A DNA stretch of 64,000 nucleotides from contig NZ_QSOC01000003.1 of assembly GCF_003466125.1 (NCBI RefSeq), positions 186,001 through 250,000 on the forward strand. Reading direction: 5' to 3'. The stretch comes from Collinsella sp. TM10-22. Its GTDB lineage: Bacteria > Actinomycetota > Coriobacteriia > Coriobacteriales > Coriobacteriaceae. Positions 45,539 through 54,141 of the stretch are shown piece by piece. The first letter of the stretch is position 1, and every line of letters starts with the position of its first letter. Both the position numbers and the translations under genes were made by a program. The notes beneath the pieces were generated by a model. The model searched no databases and was not told the origin of the DNA. It was given only the letters and a program-made list of their open reading frames with translations.

Positions 45539-46723
45539 TTAATAGCCGACGCTGGATAGGCCGTAGGCTATCTGGTCGGGGGTGAAGCCCTCGAATTCAA
45601 GCTGGTCATATAGCTCCGAGCGGGACATATCGAGATTGCCGAGATACTGTTGAGCACTTTGGGCACACTGCTCGCGCCAGTCTGCTCCGCAATGCTCGAT
45701 GGCATAGTCGATTTCGCTTGAGGTGTAACCTTCAAAATCCAACTGGTCGCGCAGGCCGGACTCGGAGAAGCCGCCTACATTGGAGAGATATGACTTGGCG
45801 TCTCCAAGCGCATTTCGTTGTCCCAGTGTTGCCGAGGAGCCGCTGCTGTATGAAGAATCGCTGTCGAAAGAGCTATCTGAGTCGTCGAAATCGCTGTCGA
45901 GACTGTCCGGAGCTGAATCATCAGCCACGGTCTTATCCTTGCAGAAAACAAAGATGTTGTCCGTATCGTGCTTGAACATTACGACGGCGAGCGAGCTTGC
46001 ATCCATGGGATGGTCGAGGCCAAAGAACCAGGCGGCGGCGCTGGCGTCATCCATATAGAGCGCAAGTTTGTATACCGTGCCACCATCGGTGTCTTTATCG
46101 TCGCTTATGGTGCATGTGCCGTCGGCTATCTCTTCGTCATCGTCGGCAATTGTGGCATCGCCAGATGCATCGATGGTGAGTGTCACGGTGGTGTAGTCGC
46201 CCCATTCAAGGTTATCGGCACCGGTCGTGCTCATCGCGACTCCGTACCATGTGCCAACGCACCATTCTCCAGATAGCGGCCCTTGCGGCTGCGGTTTTGA
46301 GGCGATGGTCGGCTTGTTGCCCGGGGTCATGGAGATGCCGACAATAACGGCGACGATGGCAGCGAGCGCAAGAGCGATGATGATGACGCGCTTTTTATGG
46401 CGAGCGGGGTGAGGGGCATCACACTGCTGGGCCTGCGGCGGCTCAAGGTTGACCGGATTAGGCATCGCAGGCTCGCCTGCCGGCTCGCTTGTTCGGGCCG
46501 GGTCGTCCTGTCGAATCGATTCCGTCGGTGTATTGGGAAGGTCATCGGGCTTGGCGTCGGCCGAATCGATCGCCGGGTCAAAAGTCTCCTGGGCTTCGTC
46601 CCCCGCAATGGGTGTCGGGGCTTTGTCGGGGCTGTCGTCGACTGCCGTTTTATGGCCGCAGTTGCTGCAAAAGCGTTGACCCTCTTTGAGCTCGTTGCCG
46701 CATTTTGGACAGGTGCCGGCCAT
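45539..46723 (-). CDS. Zinc-ribbon membrane protein with two C-terminal Ltp repeats
   Basis: 394 residues. An N-terminal Cys4 ribbon (CPKCGNELKEGQRFCSNCG) is followed by an acidic linker, one membrane segment (VIIIALALAAIVAVIVGISM), an extracellular beta domain, and two Ltp-type repeats (AKSYLSNVGGFSESGLRDQL and AQQYLGNLDMSRSELYDQLE). The Ltp domain is known from phage superinfection-exclusion lipoproteins such as Ltp of TP-J34, and also from housekeeping surface proteins. So exclusion is one possibility, not a conclusion. AAAGGAG precedes ATG 46723. Confidence 0.75.
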   Translation of the reverse strand: MAGTCPKCGNELKEGQRFCSNCGHKTAVDDSPDKAPTPIAGDEAQETFDPAIDSADAKPDDLPNTPTESIRQDDPARTSEPAGEPAMPNPVNLEPPQAQQCDAPHPARHKKRVIIIALALAAIVAVIVGISMTPGNKPTIASKPQPQGPLSGEWCVGTWYGVAMSTTGADNLEWGDYTTVTLTIDASGDATIADDDEEIADGTCTISDDKDTDGGTVYKLALYMDDASAAAWFFGLDHPMDASSLAVVMFKHDTDNIFVFCKDKTVADDSAPDSLDSDFDDSDSSFDSDSSYSSGSSATLGQRNALGDAKSYLSNVGGFSESGLRDQLDFEGYTSSEIDYAIEHCGADWREQCAQSAQQYLGNLDMSRSELYDQLEFEGFTPDQIAYGLSSVGY

Positions 46724-46788
46724 GTCGCTCTCCTTTGTTTTGGCTATAGGGTGGACTCGTTTTGTGACTCCGCAGGTGTGGTGGCTTA

Positions 46789-47244
46789 TTATTCGCCGTC
46801 TTCGGCGAGCTTCGCTTCAAGATTGTCTTGTGATATGCGTTTCATGGTTATTGAGTCGCCCGAATCGTTCCCTATAGTTATCGTTTCGGAATCGAGCTCG
46901 ACCACGCTTTCTTTTGAATTGATGGTCATGCTCGCCTCGTTTTTGCCGGTAGGCTTCCACGTAAACTCGTCTTCTTGGGCAGGATCGCCGTAAAGATAGA
47001 GGGTGGACATGCCTGTTCCGTCATCCTTGAACTCGAAGATGATGCGCATGCCATATGCTTGCAGGGCTCTTGCGGACGCGTCGCCTGCGCGGGTGAGTTC
47101 ATAGCTGCCGACAAGTGCCCTGGCGGTCTGTTTCTTTTCGTCGATGCAGCCCGTGGTGAGAGCCGCGGGAACGACAAGCATGCTCAGGGCGAGTGCCTTT
47201 GTGAGGCTGCGTCGGTTAAATACCGGTTCTGCTGGAGACGGCAT
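46789..47244 (-). CDS. Small lipoprotein
   Basis: 151 residues from ATG 47244. After NRRSLTKALALS a hydrophobic core leads to the lipobox LTTGCIDE. The mature part begins LVGSYELTRAGDA and is beta-rich (RIIFEFKDDGTGMSTLYLYG), like the start of the lipoprotein at 9856. Longer readings to 47325 would translate a perfect inverted repeat and were not used. Function unknown. Confidence 0.65.
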   Translation of the reverse strand: MPSPAEPVFNRRSLTKALALSMLVVPAALTTGCIDEKKQTARALVGSYELTRAGDASARALQAYGMRIIFEFKDDGTGMSTLYLYGDPAQEDEFTWKPTGKNEASMTINSKESVVELDSETITIGNDSGDSITMKRISQDNLEAKLAEDGE

Positions 47245-47298
47245 GGGTCCCTTCCCTTCGAGTTCTATGGGAATGTCGATCATGCCCAGCATAACAAT

Positions 47299-47338
47299 GA
47301 GGCCGTCCAATTTGTTGAGCAACAAATTGGACGGCCTC
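47299..47338. other. Perfect 19-bp inverted repeat
   Basis: GAGGCCGTCCAATTTGTTG (47299-47317) pairs perfectly with its complement at 47320-47338 around AG. No U-run follows. It may be a terminator-like fold or an operator before the small lipoprotein. The 47339-47477 stretch holds nothing else clear. Confidence 0.6.
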
Positions 47339-47477
47339 TAATGCCAGGTGAGCGGCAAATTGGTGTTGAGACCCCTTTTTTCCATTGATACATAGGGAGA
47401 GGATGACGTTTGTTTGGTGAGTTTATTAAGATGGGATCATGGGTAAATAAGAAGCTATCTGAGCGGTGGCCTCTTTG

Positions 47478-48146
47478 CTACTCGCCCAGAATCAGCGTCG
47501 CGAGTTCTTCCTGCGTGTCCACCACGTAGTCGGCGCCGGCGGCCTCGAGTTCGCCGCGACCGCGGAAGCCCCAGCTGACGCCCGCACTCTTAAGACCGGC
47601 GTTGTGGCCGGTTAAAACATCAACATTGGAATCGCCCACATAGAGCGTGGTCGCCGGATCGGCGCCCAGCTCTTGCATCACATGCAGCGTGACGGGCGCT
47701 TCGGGCTTGGGCGGAAACGCATCGACGCGGCCCTGTACCAGCGCAAAGCGCTCGGAACCAAAATACTTCTCGATAAGCGGGGCGGCCGAGACATGGTCCT
47801 TGTTGGTGAGCACGGCAAGCTGCACACCCGCGGCGCGCAGGCGGTCGAGCATCTCGATCGTACCGGCATAGGGGGCGGTGTGGTCCTCCTTGTGCTCGCC
47901 GTAATAAGCCCTAAACTCGGCAAGCGTCTGCTCAAAGGCGCGACCGTCGCCCGCATACTCGGCAGGCATAAAGCGTTCGACCAGCTTGAGCATGCCGTTT
48001 CCCACCTTGTAGCGGTACTCGTCTACGGCAAACGTGGGCCAGCCGTGCGTCTCGCAGGTATGGTTGCCGGCGGCCGCTAGGTCCTCGAGCGTGTTGAGAA
48101 TGGTGCCGTCCAGGTCAAAGATCACATGGGAAAAAGCTGCTGCCAT
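47478..48146 (-). CDS. HAD-family phosphatase, phosphoglycolate-phosphatase-like
   Basis: 222 residues. HAD motif I FDLDGTILNT with the nucleophile Asp near residue 10, motif II VLTNKD, motif III Lys in PPKPEAP, and motif IV VGDSNVDVL. The cap domain fits subclass I (Gph/PgmB type). It dephosphorylates a small metabolite such as 2-phosphoglycolate; substrate not proven. CAGGAG lies before ATG 48146. It is the last gene on the strand after hypE (105-base gap) and may be read with the hyp genes. Confidence 0.85.
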   Translation of the reverse strand: MAAAFSHVIFDLDGTILNTLEDLAAAGNHTCETHGWPTFAVDEYRYKVGNGMLKLVERFMPAEYAGDGRAFEQTLAEFRAYYGEHKEDHTAPYAGTIEMLDRLRAAGVQLAVLTNKDHVSAAPLIEKYFGSERFALVQGRVDAFPPKPEAPVTLHVMQELGADPATTLYVGDSNVDVLTGHNAGLKSAGVSWGFRGRGELEAAGADYVVDTQEELATLILGE

Positions 48147-48251
48147 GGGTGCTCCTGCCGCTTGAGTTGTAAAACGCACCCCATGATACTGGGCATGCGT
48201 GCCGGGCATGTTTGGAATCTGAATATCTTTAATAGCCCCGAGCCTTTGTCG

Positions 48252-49286
48252 TTAGCAAATCCTCGGCAGCTGCTCTCCTACGAGCATGTCGAGGATACGG
48301 GTCGAGCCCCAGCCGGTGCGTACGCGCACGGCGGGGCGGGCGCCCTCGGCAAGCGGCAGCACGCGGCCGATAATGGCAGCGTTCTCTCCGTAGCGGGCGG
48401 CGCGCATGGCCGCCAGCGCGGCATCGGCCTGCTCAGCCGGCACCACGGCGACCATCTTGCCCTCGTTTGCCACCTGCAGCACATCGTAGCCGAGCATCTC
48501 GCAGGCTGCCTGCACGTCGGGGCGCACGGGCACGGCATCCTCGTCGACCTCCATGGCAACGCCGCTGGCCTGAGCAAACTCGTTGAGTGTGGACGCCAGG
48601 CCACCGCGCGTGGGGTCGCGGAAGCAGCGCGTGTCGGGCGCTGCGGCCAGTACGTCGGCGATCAGGTGGTTGAGCGGCGCGGCATCGCTTTCGATGGTGC
48701 TCGAAAACGCCAGACCCTCGCGTTGGCTCATGATGGCGATGCCGTGGTCGCCGAGTGTACCCGACACCAGGATGACGTCGCCGGGCTGACAGTTTGCGCC
48801 AGAGAGCGCCATGCCCGCGGGCACCTCGCCCACGCCGGCGGTATTGATGTAGACGCCGTCGGCTCCGCCACACTCGACCACTTTGGTGTCGCCGGTGATG
48901 ATCGCCACGCCAGCCTCGCGCGCGGTCTCGGCCATGGTCTGCACGATCTGGCGCAGCTTATCCATGGGATAGCCCTCTTCGAGGATAAAACCACACGACA
49001 GATAGCGCACGTTGGCGCCCGAGGTCGCGACGTCGTTGACGGTGCCGCATACGGCGAGGCGGCCGATATTGCCGCCGGGGAAGAACTGCGGCGAGACTAC
49101 AAAGCTGTCGGTCGACATGGCGATGCGCCCGCTCGCGGGCAGCGCGGCGACGCCGGCATCGTTGCCCTCAAGCAGCTCGGGCGACCCAAAGGCATCCAGA
49201 AAGACCTCGTCGATGATGCGCTTCATCATCTGCCCGCCCGAGCCGTGGCCCAGCAGGACAGTGCTATTGGTGACACTATGGGACAT
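48252..49286 (-). CDS. hypE: Hydrogenase maturation protein HypE
   Basis: 344 residues. An AIR-synthase-fold ATPase that dehydrates the carbamoyl group on its own C-terminal Cys to give the cyanide ligand of the [NiFe] centre. The essential end PRIC (C344) is intact. Marks: LLGHGSGGQMMKRII near the start, NDAGVAALP, FFPGGNIGRLAVCGTVND and RDPTRGGLASTLNE. It works with HypF (donor), HypC and HypD encoded just upstream. The gap to hypD is 49 bases. Start ATG 49286. Confidence 0.96.
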   Translation of the reverse strand: MSHSVTNSTVLLGHGSGGQMMKRIIDEVFLDAFGSPELLEGNDAGVAALPASGRIAMSTDSFVVSPQFFPGGNIGRLAVCGTVNDVATSGANVRYLSCGFILEEGYPMDKLRQIVQTMAETAREAGVAIITGDTKVVECGGADGVYINTAGVGEVPAGMALSGANCQPGDVILVSGTLGDHGIAIMSQREGLAFSSTIESDAAPLNHLIADVLAAAPDTRCFRDPTRGGLASTLNEFAQASGVAMEVDEDAVPVRPDVQAACEMLGYDVLQVANEGKMVAVVPAEQADAALAAMRAARYGENAAIIGRVLPLAEGARPAVRVRTGWGSTRILDMLVGEQLPRIC

Positions 49287-49335
49287 ATCGAAAACTCCAA
49301 TCGTGGGAGGTGTCAGTGCGCGGAGGGCGTTCGGG

Positions 49336-50448
49336 CTAGACTCGGTAACGGTAGTACGCCGCGCAACTGCCCTCAGAGCTCACCATGCAGGGGCCGACGG
49401 GATGCTCGGGTGTACAAGCGTGGCCGAACAGAGGGCAGTCGCTCGGCGTAATGGCTCCGCGCAACACGTCGCCGCAGCGGCACCCACGTGGCTCGATTGT
49501 CGCTTCAACAGGCACGTCAAAGCGGGTACGGGCGTCAAAGTGCGAAAACTCGGGACGAATGACGAGGCCCGAGCCGGCAATCGGCCCCAGACCGCGCCAT
49601 GTGGTGTCGCACGGCTCAAACACCTGCTCGACCAGTTGGCGCGCCACGGGGTTGCCGTTCGCATTGACACCGCGGCGGTAGGCGTTGTCGATCGCCGGCC
49701 TGCTCTCGACAACCATCTGGACCAGCATGCAAATACCCTGCAAGATATCGACCGGCTCAAACCCGGTGACTACGCCGGGGGTCTCGAACTCATCGACCAA
49801 AAACCTAAAGGGTGCCAGGCCTGTGATGGTAACGACGTGACCAGGCAGGATAAAGCCGTCGATGGTCGTCTCGGGGTCGTTGGAGATCGCACGCAGAGCC
49901 GGCGGCGTGGTCTTGTGAGCACAGTAGACCGAGAAGTTCTGGAGCCCGCGCGCGTCAGCCTCCAGGATAGCGGCGGCAATGGTGGGCGTTGTGGTCTCAA
50001 AGCCGACACCCATAAAGATGACCGGGCGTTCGGGATTATGCTCGGCAATGTCGAGTGCGTCGAGCGGAGAGTAGACGATGCGGATGTCGCGCCCCGCCGC
50101 CTTTTGCGCGGCAAGCGAGGTAGACGACCCGGGCACGCGCATCATGTCGCCAAAGGTGGTGATGATGGCGCCGTCCATCTTGGCGAGCGCGATTGCATGG
50201 TCGATATCGCGGTTGGCGGTAACGCAGACGGGGCAACCCGGGCCGCTTAGCAGTTTGAGTCCCGTCGGCATAATGGAGCGAAAGCCATAGCGTCCGATGC
50301 TCACGGTATGCGTGCCGCAGACTTCCATAAGGTTGATGGCGCGGTCGCTGACAAGCTCATGAATACGATCGATGAGCTCGCGAGCCAGCTTGGGGTCGCG
50401 AAATGCCGAAAAGTCGATACCGGAGCGAACCGGCTGCTCGGGCGCCAC
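49336..50448 (-). CDS. hypD: Hydrogenase maturation protein HypD
   Basis: 370 residues. Iron-sulfur scaffold that carries the Fe(CN)2CO unit with HypC. Conserved Cys motifs are seen: LMEVCGTHT, LLSGPGCPVCVT, and the C-terminal cluster region RGCRCGDVLRG with C...PLFGHACTPEHPVGPC. VGFETTTPT is also characteristic. It starts with GTG 50448, whose G is the last base of the hypC stop codon, so the two are translationally coupled. Confidence 0.96.
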   Translation of the reverse strand: MAPEQPVRSGIDFSAFRDPKLARELIDRIHELVSDRAINLMEVCGTHTVSIGRYGFRSIMPTGLKLLSGPGCPVCVTANRDIDHAIALAKMDGAIITTFGDMMRVPGSSTSLAAQKAAGRDIRIVYSPLDALDIAEHNPERPVIFMGVGFETTTPTIAAAILEADARGLQNFSVYCAHKTTPPALRAISNDPETTIDGFILPGHVVTITGLAPFRFLVDEFETPGVVTGFEPVDILQGICMLVQMVVESRPAIDNAYRRGVNANGNPVARQLVEQVFEPCDTTWRGLGPIAGSGLVIRPEFSHFDARTRFDVPVEATIEPRGCRCGDVLRGAITPSDCPLFGHACTPEHPVGPCMVSSEGSCAAYYRYRV

Positions 50449-50708
50449 TAGTAAGCCTCCGCCGGGTTGATGGCCAACTGGTCTTCTTCGCCCAGTTCGG
50501 TCATGGCGTTAACCAGCTCGAGCGTCTCTTGTGCTTCCTGCTTATCGACAATCTGGATGCCAAAGCCGGCGTGTACGAGAACATAGTCGCCTACCTGCGC
50601 CGTCGGCACGAGTCTCAGCGAGACAGGGCGCTCGATGCCCATCATGTCGACGGTGGCCTTGAGGTCGTCGTCGCGTTTGACTACTTTACCGGGAACGGCA
50701 AGGCACAT
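50448..50708 (-). CDS. hypC: Hydrogenase maturation chaperone HypC
   Basis: 86 residues. Begins MCLAVPGKVV; the N-terminal Cys2, exposed after Met removal, binds the iron carrier and hydrogenase large subunit. VGDYVLVHAGFGIQIVDKQEA is the classical HypC motif. Length is typical (75-90). It overlaps hypD by one base and follows hypF by 131 bases. ATG 50708 follows AAAAGGGGAAC. Confidence 0.96.
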   Translation of the reverse strand: MCLAVPGKVVKRDDDLKATVDMMGIERPVSLRLVPTAQVGDYVLVHAGFGIQIVDKQEAQETLELVNAMTELGEEDQLAINPAEAY

Positions 50709-50839
50709 AATGTTCCCCTTTTATACGTTTTGCGCTGGATAGGCGCTTAATTACCCATCAGATGATGGTAGCGCTCGCGGGAGTCACGAGCAAACGCGTT
50801 ACACCTGTGAGACGGCGGCGCGCAGGCTGGCAAAACAGC

Positions 50840-53524
50840 CTATCGCAACGCCGTCTGCGCGAGGCGAGCGCGAGCGATGGCGGCCTGACCGTAGGCGATG
50901 CAGCCGTCGTTGACGGGTACAGCGTGGGGGACCAAAACGGCAAGACCGACGTCTTTGAGTTCGTGGGTAAGGAGCTGAAGCAAAAGTCGGTTCATGAACA
51001 CGCCGCCCGAGAGCGCGACGGTATCGATGCCCTCGCGCGCGCAGATTTCGCGTGCGATTCGTGCCGAAGAGCGCGCGATGGCGATATGGAACCCGAGCGC
51101 GAGCCGGTCGGCGGATTCTCCGGTCTCGATTCTGCTCAAAAGTGCCTCAAAAAGTGGCTTGGGGTCCAGAACGAAAGGGCTGTCCGAGGCAGCCTGGACA
51201 GTTAGTTCAGATACGTATTTTTTAGAGCGGCTCTGGGTGGCAAAAGTCGTCTGTGAGGACTCAAAATGGGTCGATTTGGGGCCTGTGCCGGGTGCGCTTG
51301 GCGCAAATAGGGTGTCCGGAGAGCCTTTTTTGGCAAAATCTGAGGCAAAAATGCCAGATAGGGGGTTAGTAGTTAATACGTATCTGAACAAACTGTCCAG
51401 CGACGTTGAGACGGATGCCGATACGCCCGCCTGATTGCCAGCGAAACGGCTGATTTCGCCGTCAAGCGCGCGCCAGGCGGCGGATTCGAGTTCTATGGCG
51501 GGTTCGCCCTCGTAGGTTGCCTTGTCGCAGATGCCCAGAATCGCTGCCGCGGCATCAAAGAGACGCCCCATGCTGCTGGTACGCGGGCTGTTGATACCGC
51601 GCTCGATCATGGTGGCTGTCACGCTGCGCGTTTGCTCGTCGAGGCTGTCCAAAAGCCGAGCGGTGCCTGGGTGCTCGAGTAGGCAAAGTTCGCTGAGCAG
51701 GGCAAAGGCGTTGCGTCGAGCGTCGCGTACGGACGCTACGCCACCGGGTAGGGCCCAAGTGCGCAGATGCGCTGCGCGCTCAAAGTCAGCAAGGTCGGCG
51801 ACAAGAAACTCGCCGCCCCAAATGGTCCCATCGGTGCCGGCGCCGGTGCCGTCAAAGGCGATGCCAAGGACACGCGCGTCGGTTGTAAGCTGGGCCGCGG
51901 CGATAGCCTCGGCCATTACGCTTGCGATATGCGCATGATGGTGCTGCACCTCGACGAGCGACAGATTGCATTTTCGTGCCTGCTCGCGCGCCCACTGGCT
52001 CGATAGATAGCTGGGGTGTAAATCGCAGGCCAAGGCGGCGGGCGCCAAGTCAAAGAGATCTTCCAGGCGCGTGCGCGCGGCGTTCCAGGCATCGAAGGTC
52101 TTGCCGTTTTCGACATCGCCGATATGCTGCGATACAAAACAGGTAGCCTCGCCGTTCGTCCCTTCACGCGTGAGCGCAATCGTGGTCTTTTGCTGCGGGC
52201 CGCAGGCGAGCACGCAGGGTGCAGTGCCGTCACATGCCGGCAGCGGTAACGGCTGCGGAGCGTATCCGCGGGCACGGCGCACGGGCATAATGGCGCCGTC
52301 GACCACGCGCACCACGGAGTCGTCGTAGCGCGAGAGGATCGCGCGGTCGTTGCCGAGCAACGCGTCGGCGATGCCGGCGGCAACGAGGTGTTCCCAGGCA
52401 AGATCGTCGTCGGTCTCGATGGGCTCTTCGCTCAGGTTTCCGCTGGTCATGACAAGTGCGCGCATGCCGCGCGACGCGGTTGCGGCGAGCAGCAAATGCT
52501 GAAGCGGGGTGTAGGGGAGCATAACGCCAAGCTCGGGCAAGTCGTGCGTGACAGATGACGCGAGCTCGATGGCGTCGGGCGAGCCATGGGAGTCGTTGCC
52601 GGCTGCACGGCGGTGCAACAGCACAATGGGACGAACACTGCCAGCCAGCAGGTCGCGCTCAACACTATCGATATGACACAGACACTCGGCGTCGGCAAGA
52701 CCGCGCACCATAACGGCAAGTGGTTTGTTGCTGCGGCGTTTGCGACGGCGCAGTTCGCGCACCGCTTGTTCGTTGGCGGCGTCGCATGCCAAGTGGAATC
52801 CGCCCAGGCCCTTGATGGCGACGATGCCGCCGCCGGCCAGCAGCTCGGTGCAGCGGTCGATGATTGCATCGCTGGCCTCGCGCGTGGAGCCGATAGCCGG
52901 CGTTGCGTCGACGGCCGCTGGCACCACGCCGCGATCCGCCTCACGCCACGTAATGTGCGGTCCGCACTCAAAGCAGGCATCGGGCTGCGCATGAAAGCGC
53001 CGGTCGAGCGGGTCAGCATACTCTGCGGCGCAGGTGGGGCACATAGGAAAGTGATCCATCGACGTGGCCGCTCGGTCATAGGGCAGCGAGCGGATGATGG
53101 TAAAGCGCGGCCCGCAGTTGGTGCAGTTGATAAAGGGGTAGTGATAGCGCCGATCGGCGGGGTCGAACAGCTCACGCAGGCAATCGTCACAGGTGGCGAT
53201 ATCGGGCGAAATGAGCGTGGTGTGAGCGGTTTGATCTTGCGATGCCACAATGCGAAAGCCCTGCTCATCGGCAGCGCCCCAGTCGCCAGGCTCCAAATCC
53301 GCAATATAGACATGCTCAACGCGAGCCGCCGCAGGCGCATGCTCAGAAAGCGCGGCAACAAAAGCATCGAGCGCATCGACCGGAGCGTGCGCCTCGATAT
53401 GCACGCCGTCGCCTGCATTGAGCACCCATCCGCAAATGCCATGCGCCATGGCCTCGCGATACACAAACGGCCGCATGCCAACGCCCTGCACAATGCCCGT
53501 CACATGAATATGCACATGCCGCAT
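50840..53524 (-). CDS. hypF: Hydrogenase maturation carbamoyltransferase HypF, with an in-frame repeat-derived insert
   Basis: 894 residues, longer than the usual ~750. Domains in order: acylphosphatase (VTGIVQGVGMRPFVYREA), two zinc fingers (CDDCLREL...NCTNCGPRF and CPTCAAEY...CFECGP), YrdC domain (GGIVAIKGLGGFHLACDA), Kae1-like domain (VQHHHAHIASVMAE, GIAFDGTGAGTDGTIWGGEF, VALSGGVFMNR). It makes the carbamoyl group given to HypE. Residues ~709-777 come from a 205-bp element (51195-51399) with terminal inverted repeats; they lie between AIELESAAW and SPFVLDPKPLFEALL, a variable region. The catalytic motifs are intact, so the enzyme may still work. Start ATG 53524 follows AGGGAAGG. Confidence 0.95.
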   Translation of the reverse strand: MRHVHIHVTGIVQGVGMRPFVYREAMAHGICGWVLNAGDGVHIEAHAPVDALDAFVAALSEHAPAAARVEHVYIADLEPGDWGAADEQGFRIVASQDQTAHTTLISPDIATCDDCLRELFDPADRRYHYPFINCTNCGPRFTIIRSLPYDRAATSMDHFPMCPTCAAEYADPLDRRFHAQPDACFECGPHITWREADRGVVPAAVDATPAIGSTREASDAIIDRCTELLAGGGIVAIKGLGGFHLACDAANEQAVRELRRRKRRSNKPLAVMVRGLADAECLCHIDSVERDLLAGSVRPIVLLHRRAAGNDSHGSPDAIELASSVTHDLPELGVMLPYTPLQHLLLAATASRGMRALVMTSGNLSEEPIETDDDLAWEHLVAAGIADALLGNDRAILSRYDDSVVRVVDGAIMPVRRARGYAPQPLPLPACDGTAPCVLACGPQQKTTIALTREGTNGEATCFVSQHIGDVENGKTFDAWNAARTRLEDLFDLAPAALACDLHPSYLSSQWAREQARKCNLSLVEVQHHHAHIASVMAEAIAAAQLTTDARVLGIAFDGTGAGTDGTIWGGEFLVADLADFERAAHLRTWALPGGVASVRDARRNAFALLSELCLLEHPGTARLLDSLDEQTRSVTATMIERGINSPRTSSMGRLFDAAAAILGICDKATYEGEPAIELESAAWRALDGEISRFAGNQAGVSASVSTSLDSLFRYVLTTNPLSGIFASDFAKKGSPDTLFAPSAPGTGPKSTHFESSQTTFATQSRSKKYVSELTVQAASDSPFVLDPKPLFEALLSRIETGESADRLALGFHIAIARSSARIAREICAREGIDTVALSGGVFMNRLLLQLLTHELKDVGLAVLVPHAVPVNDGCIAYGQAAIARARLAQTALR
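51194..51400. mobile_element. 205-bp inverted-repeat element inside hypF
   Basis: CTGGACAGTTAGTTCAGATA at 51194 on and its partner ending at 51400 form 26-bp terminal inverted repeats with one mismatch. The interior holds no transposase. It is read in frame within hypF and adds about 69 residues. It looks like a MITE or a protein-coding palindromic element like the Rickettsia RPEs. Confidence 0.7.
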
Positions 53525-53544
53525 GCGACCTTCCCTCATCAAAA

Positions 53545-53623
53545 CCTACCAAAAAGGGACAGGTTTATTTTGGTAGGTAAAACTTCTAAATCTGCCAAAA
53601 CAAACCTGTCACTTTTTGGTAGG
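53545..53623. repeat. REP-like inverted repeat with GGGACAGGTTT core
   Basis: The arm CCTACCAAAAAGGGACAGG (from 53545) and following bases pair with 53591-53623 with about three mismatches over ~33 bases. It separates hypF from nikR. A related GGGACAGG core occurs at 20642. Confidence 0.7.
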
Positions 53624-53627
53624 TGCG

Positions 53628-54140
53628 CTACAGCCCCAGGCTCTGCCTGGTTGCGGCACACGTGAGCTCGCCGTGCTTAACGCCGCGCAGGCCCAGCAGA
53701 CGGTCGGCCAGCTCGTAGACGCGCTCGCCGCGACCCTTAAGCGCCAGAATCTCCAAGCAGTTGTGGTGATCCAGATGCACGTGCATGGTCGATACGATCT
53801 CGTCGGTGTAGTCGTGCTGCACCTCGTCCAGACGGCGCGTCAGATCGCCGGTGTGATGGTCGTAGATCATGGTGAGCGACCCGATAACATGCTCATCGGG
53901 CGTGCGCATCTGCTCCTTGGCGATCGATGTGCGAATCAGGTCGCGCACCGCCTCGGAGCGGTTGGCCACGTCGCCGCGGCGTGCGATTTGCTCGTCAAAA
54001 CGGCGCAGCAGGTCGTCGGGTGCGGTAACCGAAAAACGGACGAGCTCGGAGCCGGAGCCACTACAGTGGCAGCCCGCGTCACCGTCCGCCCCGTGCGGAT
54101 GCTCGTGCTCGTACCCGCAGCCGTGCTCGTGTTCGGCCAC
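53628..54140 (-). CDS. nikR: Nickel-responsive regulator NikR
   Basis: 170 residues. An N-terminal His/Cys-rich tail (HEHGCGYEHEHPHG, CHCSGSG) precedes a ribbon-helix-helix (LVRFSVTAPDDLLRRFDEQI...NRSEAVRDLIR) and the ACT-like nickel domain with HVHLDHHNCLEIL, whose His and Cys are the high-affinity Ni2+ ligands. It represses nickel uptake when Ni2+ is ample. The GTG start at 54140 comes one base after the stop of the 82-residue gene, so the two are coupled. Position before hypF links nickel supply to hydrogenase assembly. Confidence 0.93.
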   Translation of the reverse strand: MAEHEHGCGYEHEHPHGADGDAGCHCSGSGSELVRFSVTAPDDLLRRFDEQIARRGDVANRSEAVRDLIRTSIAKEQMRTPDEHVIGSLTMIYDHHTGDLTRRLDEVQHDYTDEIVSTMHVHLDHHNCLEILALKGRGERVYELADRLLGLRGVKHGELTCAATRQSLGL

Positions 54141-54141
54141 C

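Noticed and set aside
50840..53524. Frameshift or truncation of hypF because of the inserted element
   Set aside because: The frame runs unbroken through the insert and downstream Kae1-like motifs are intact.
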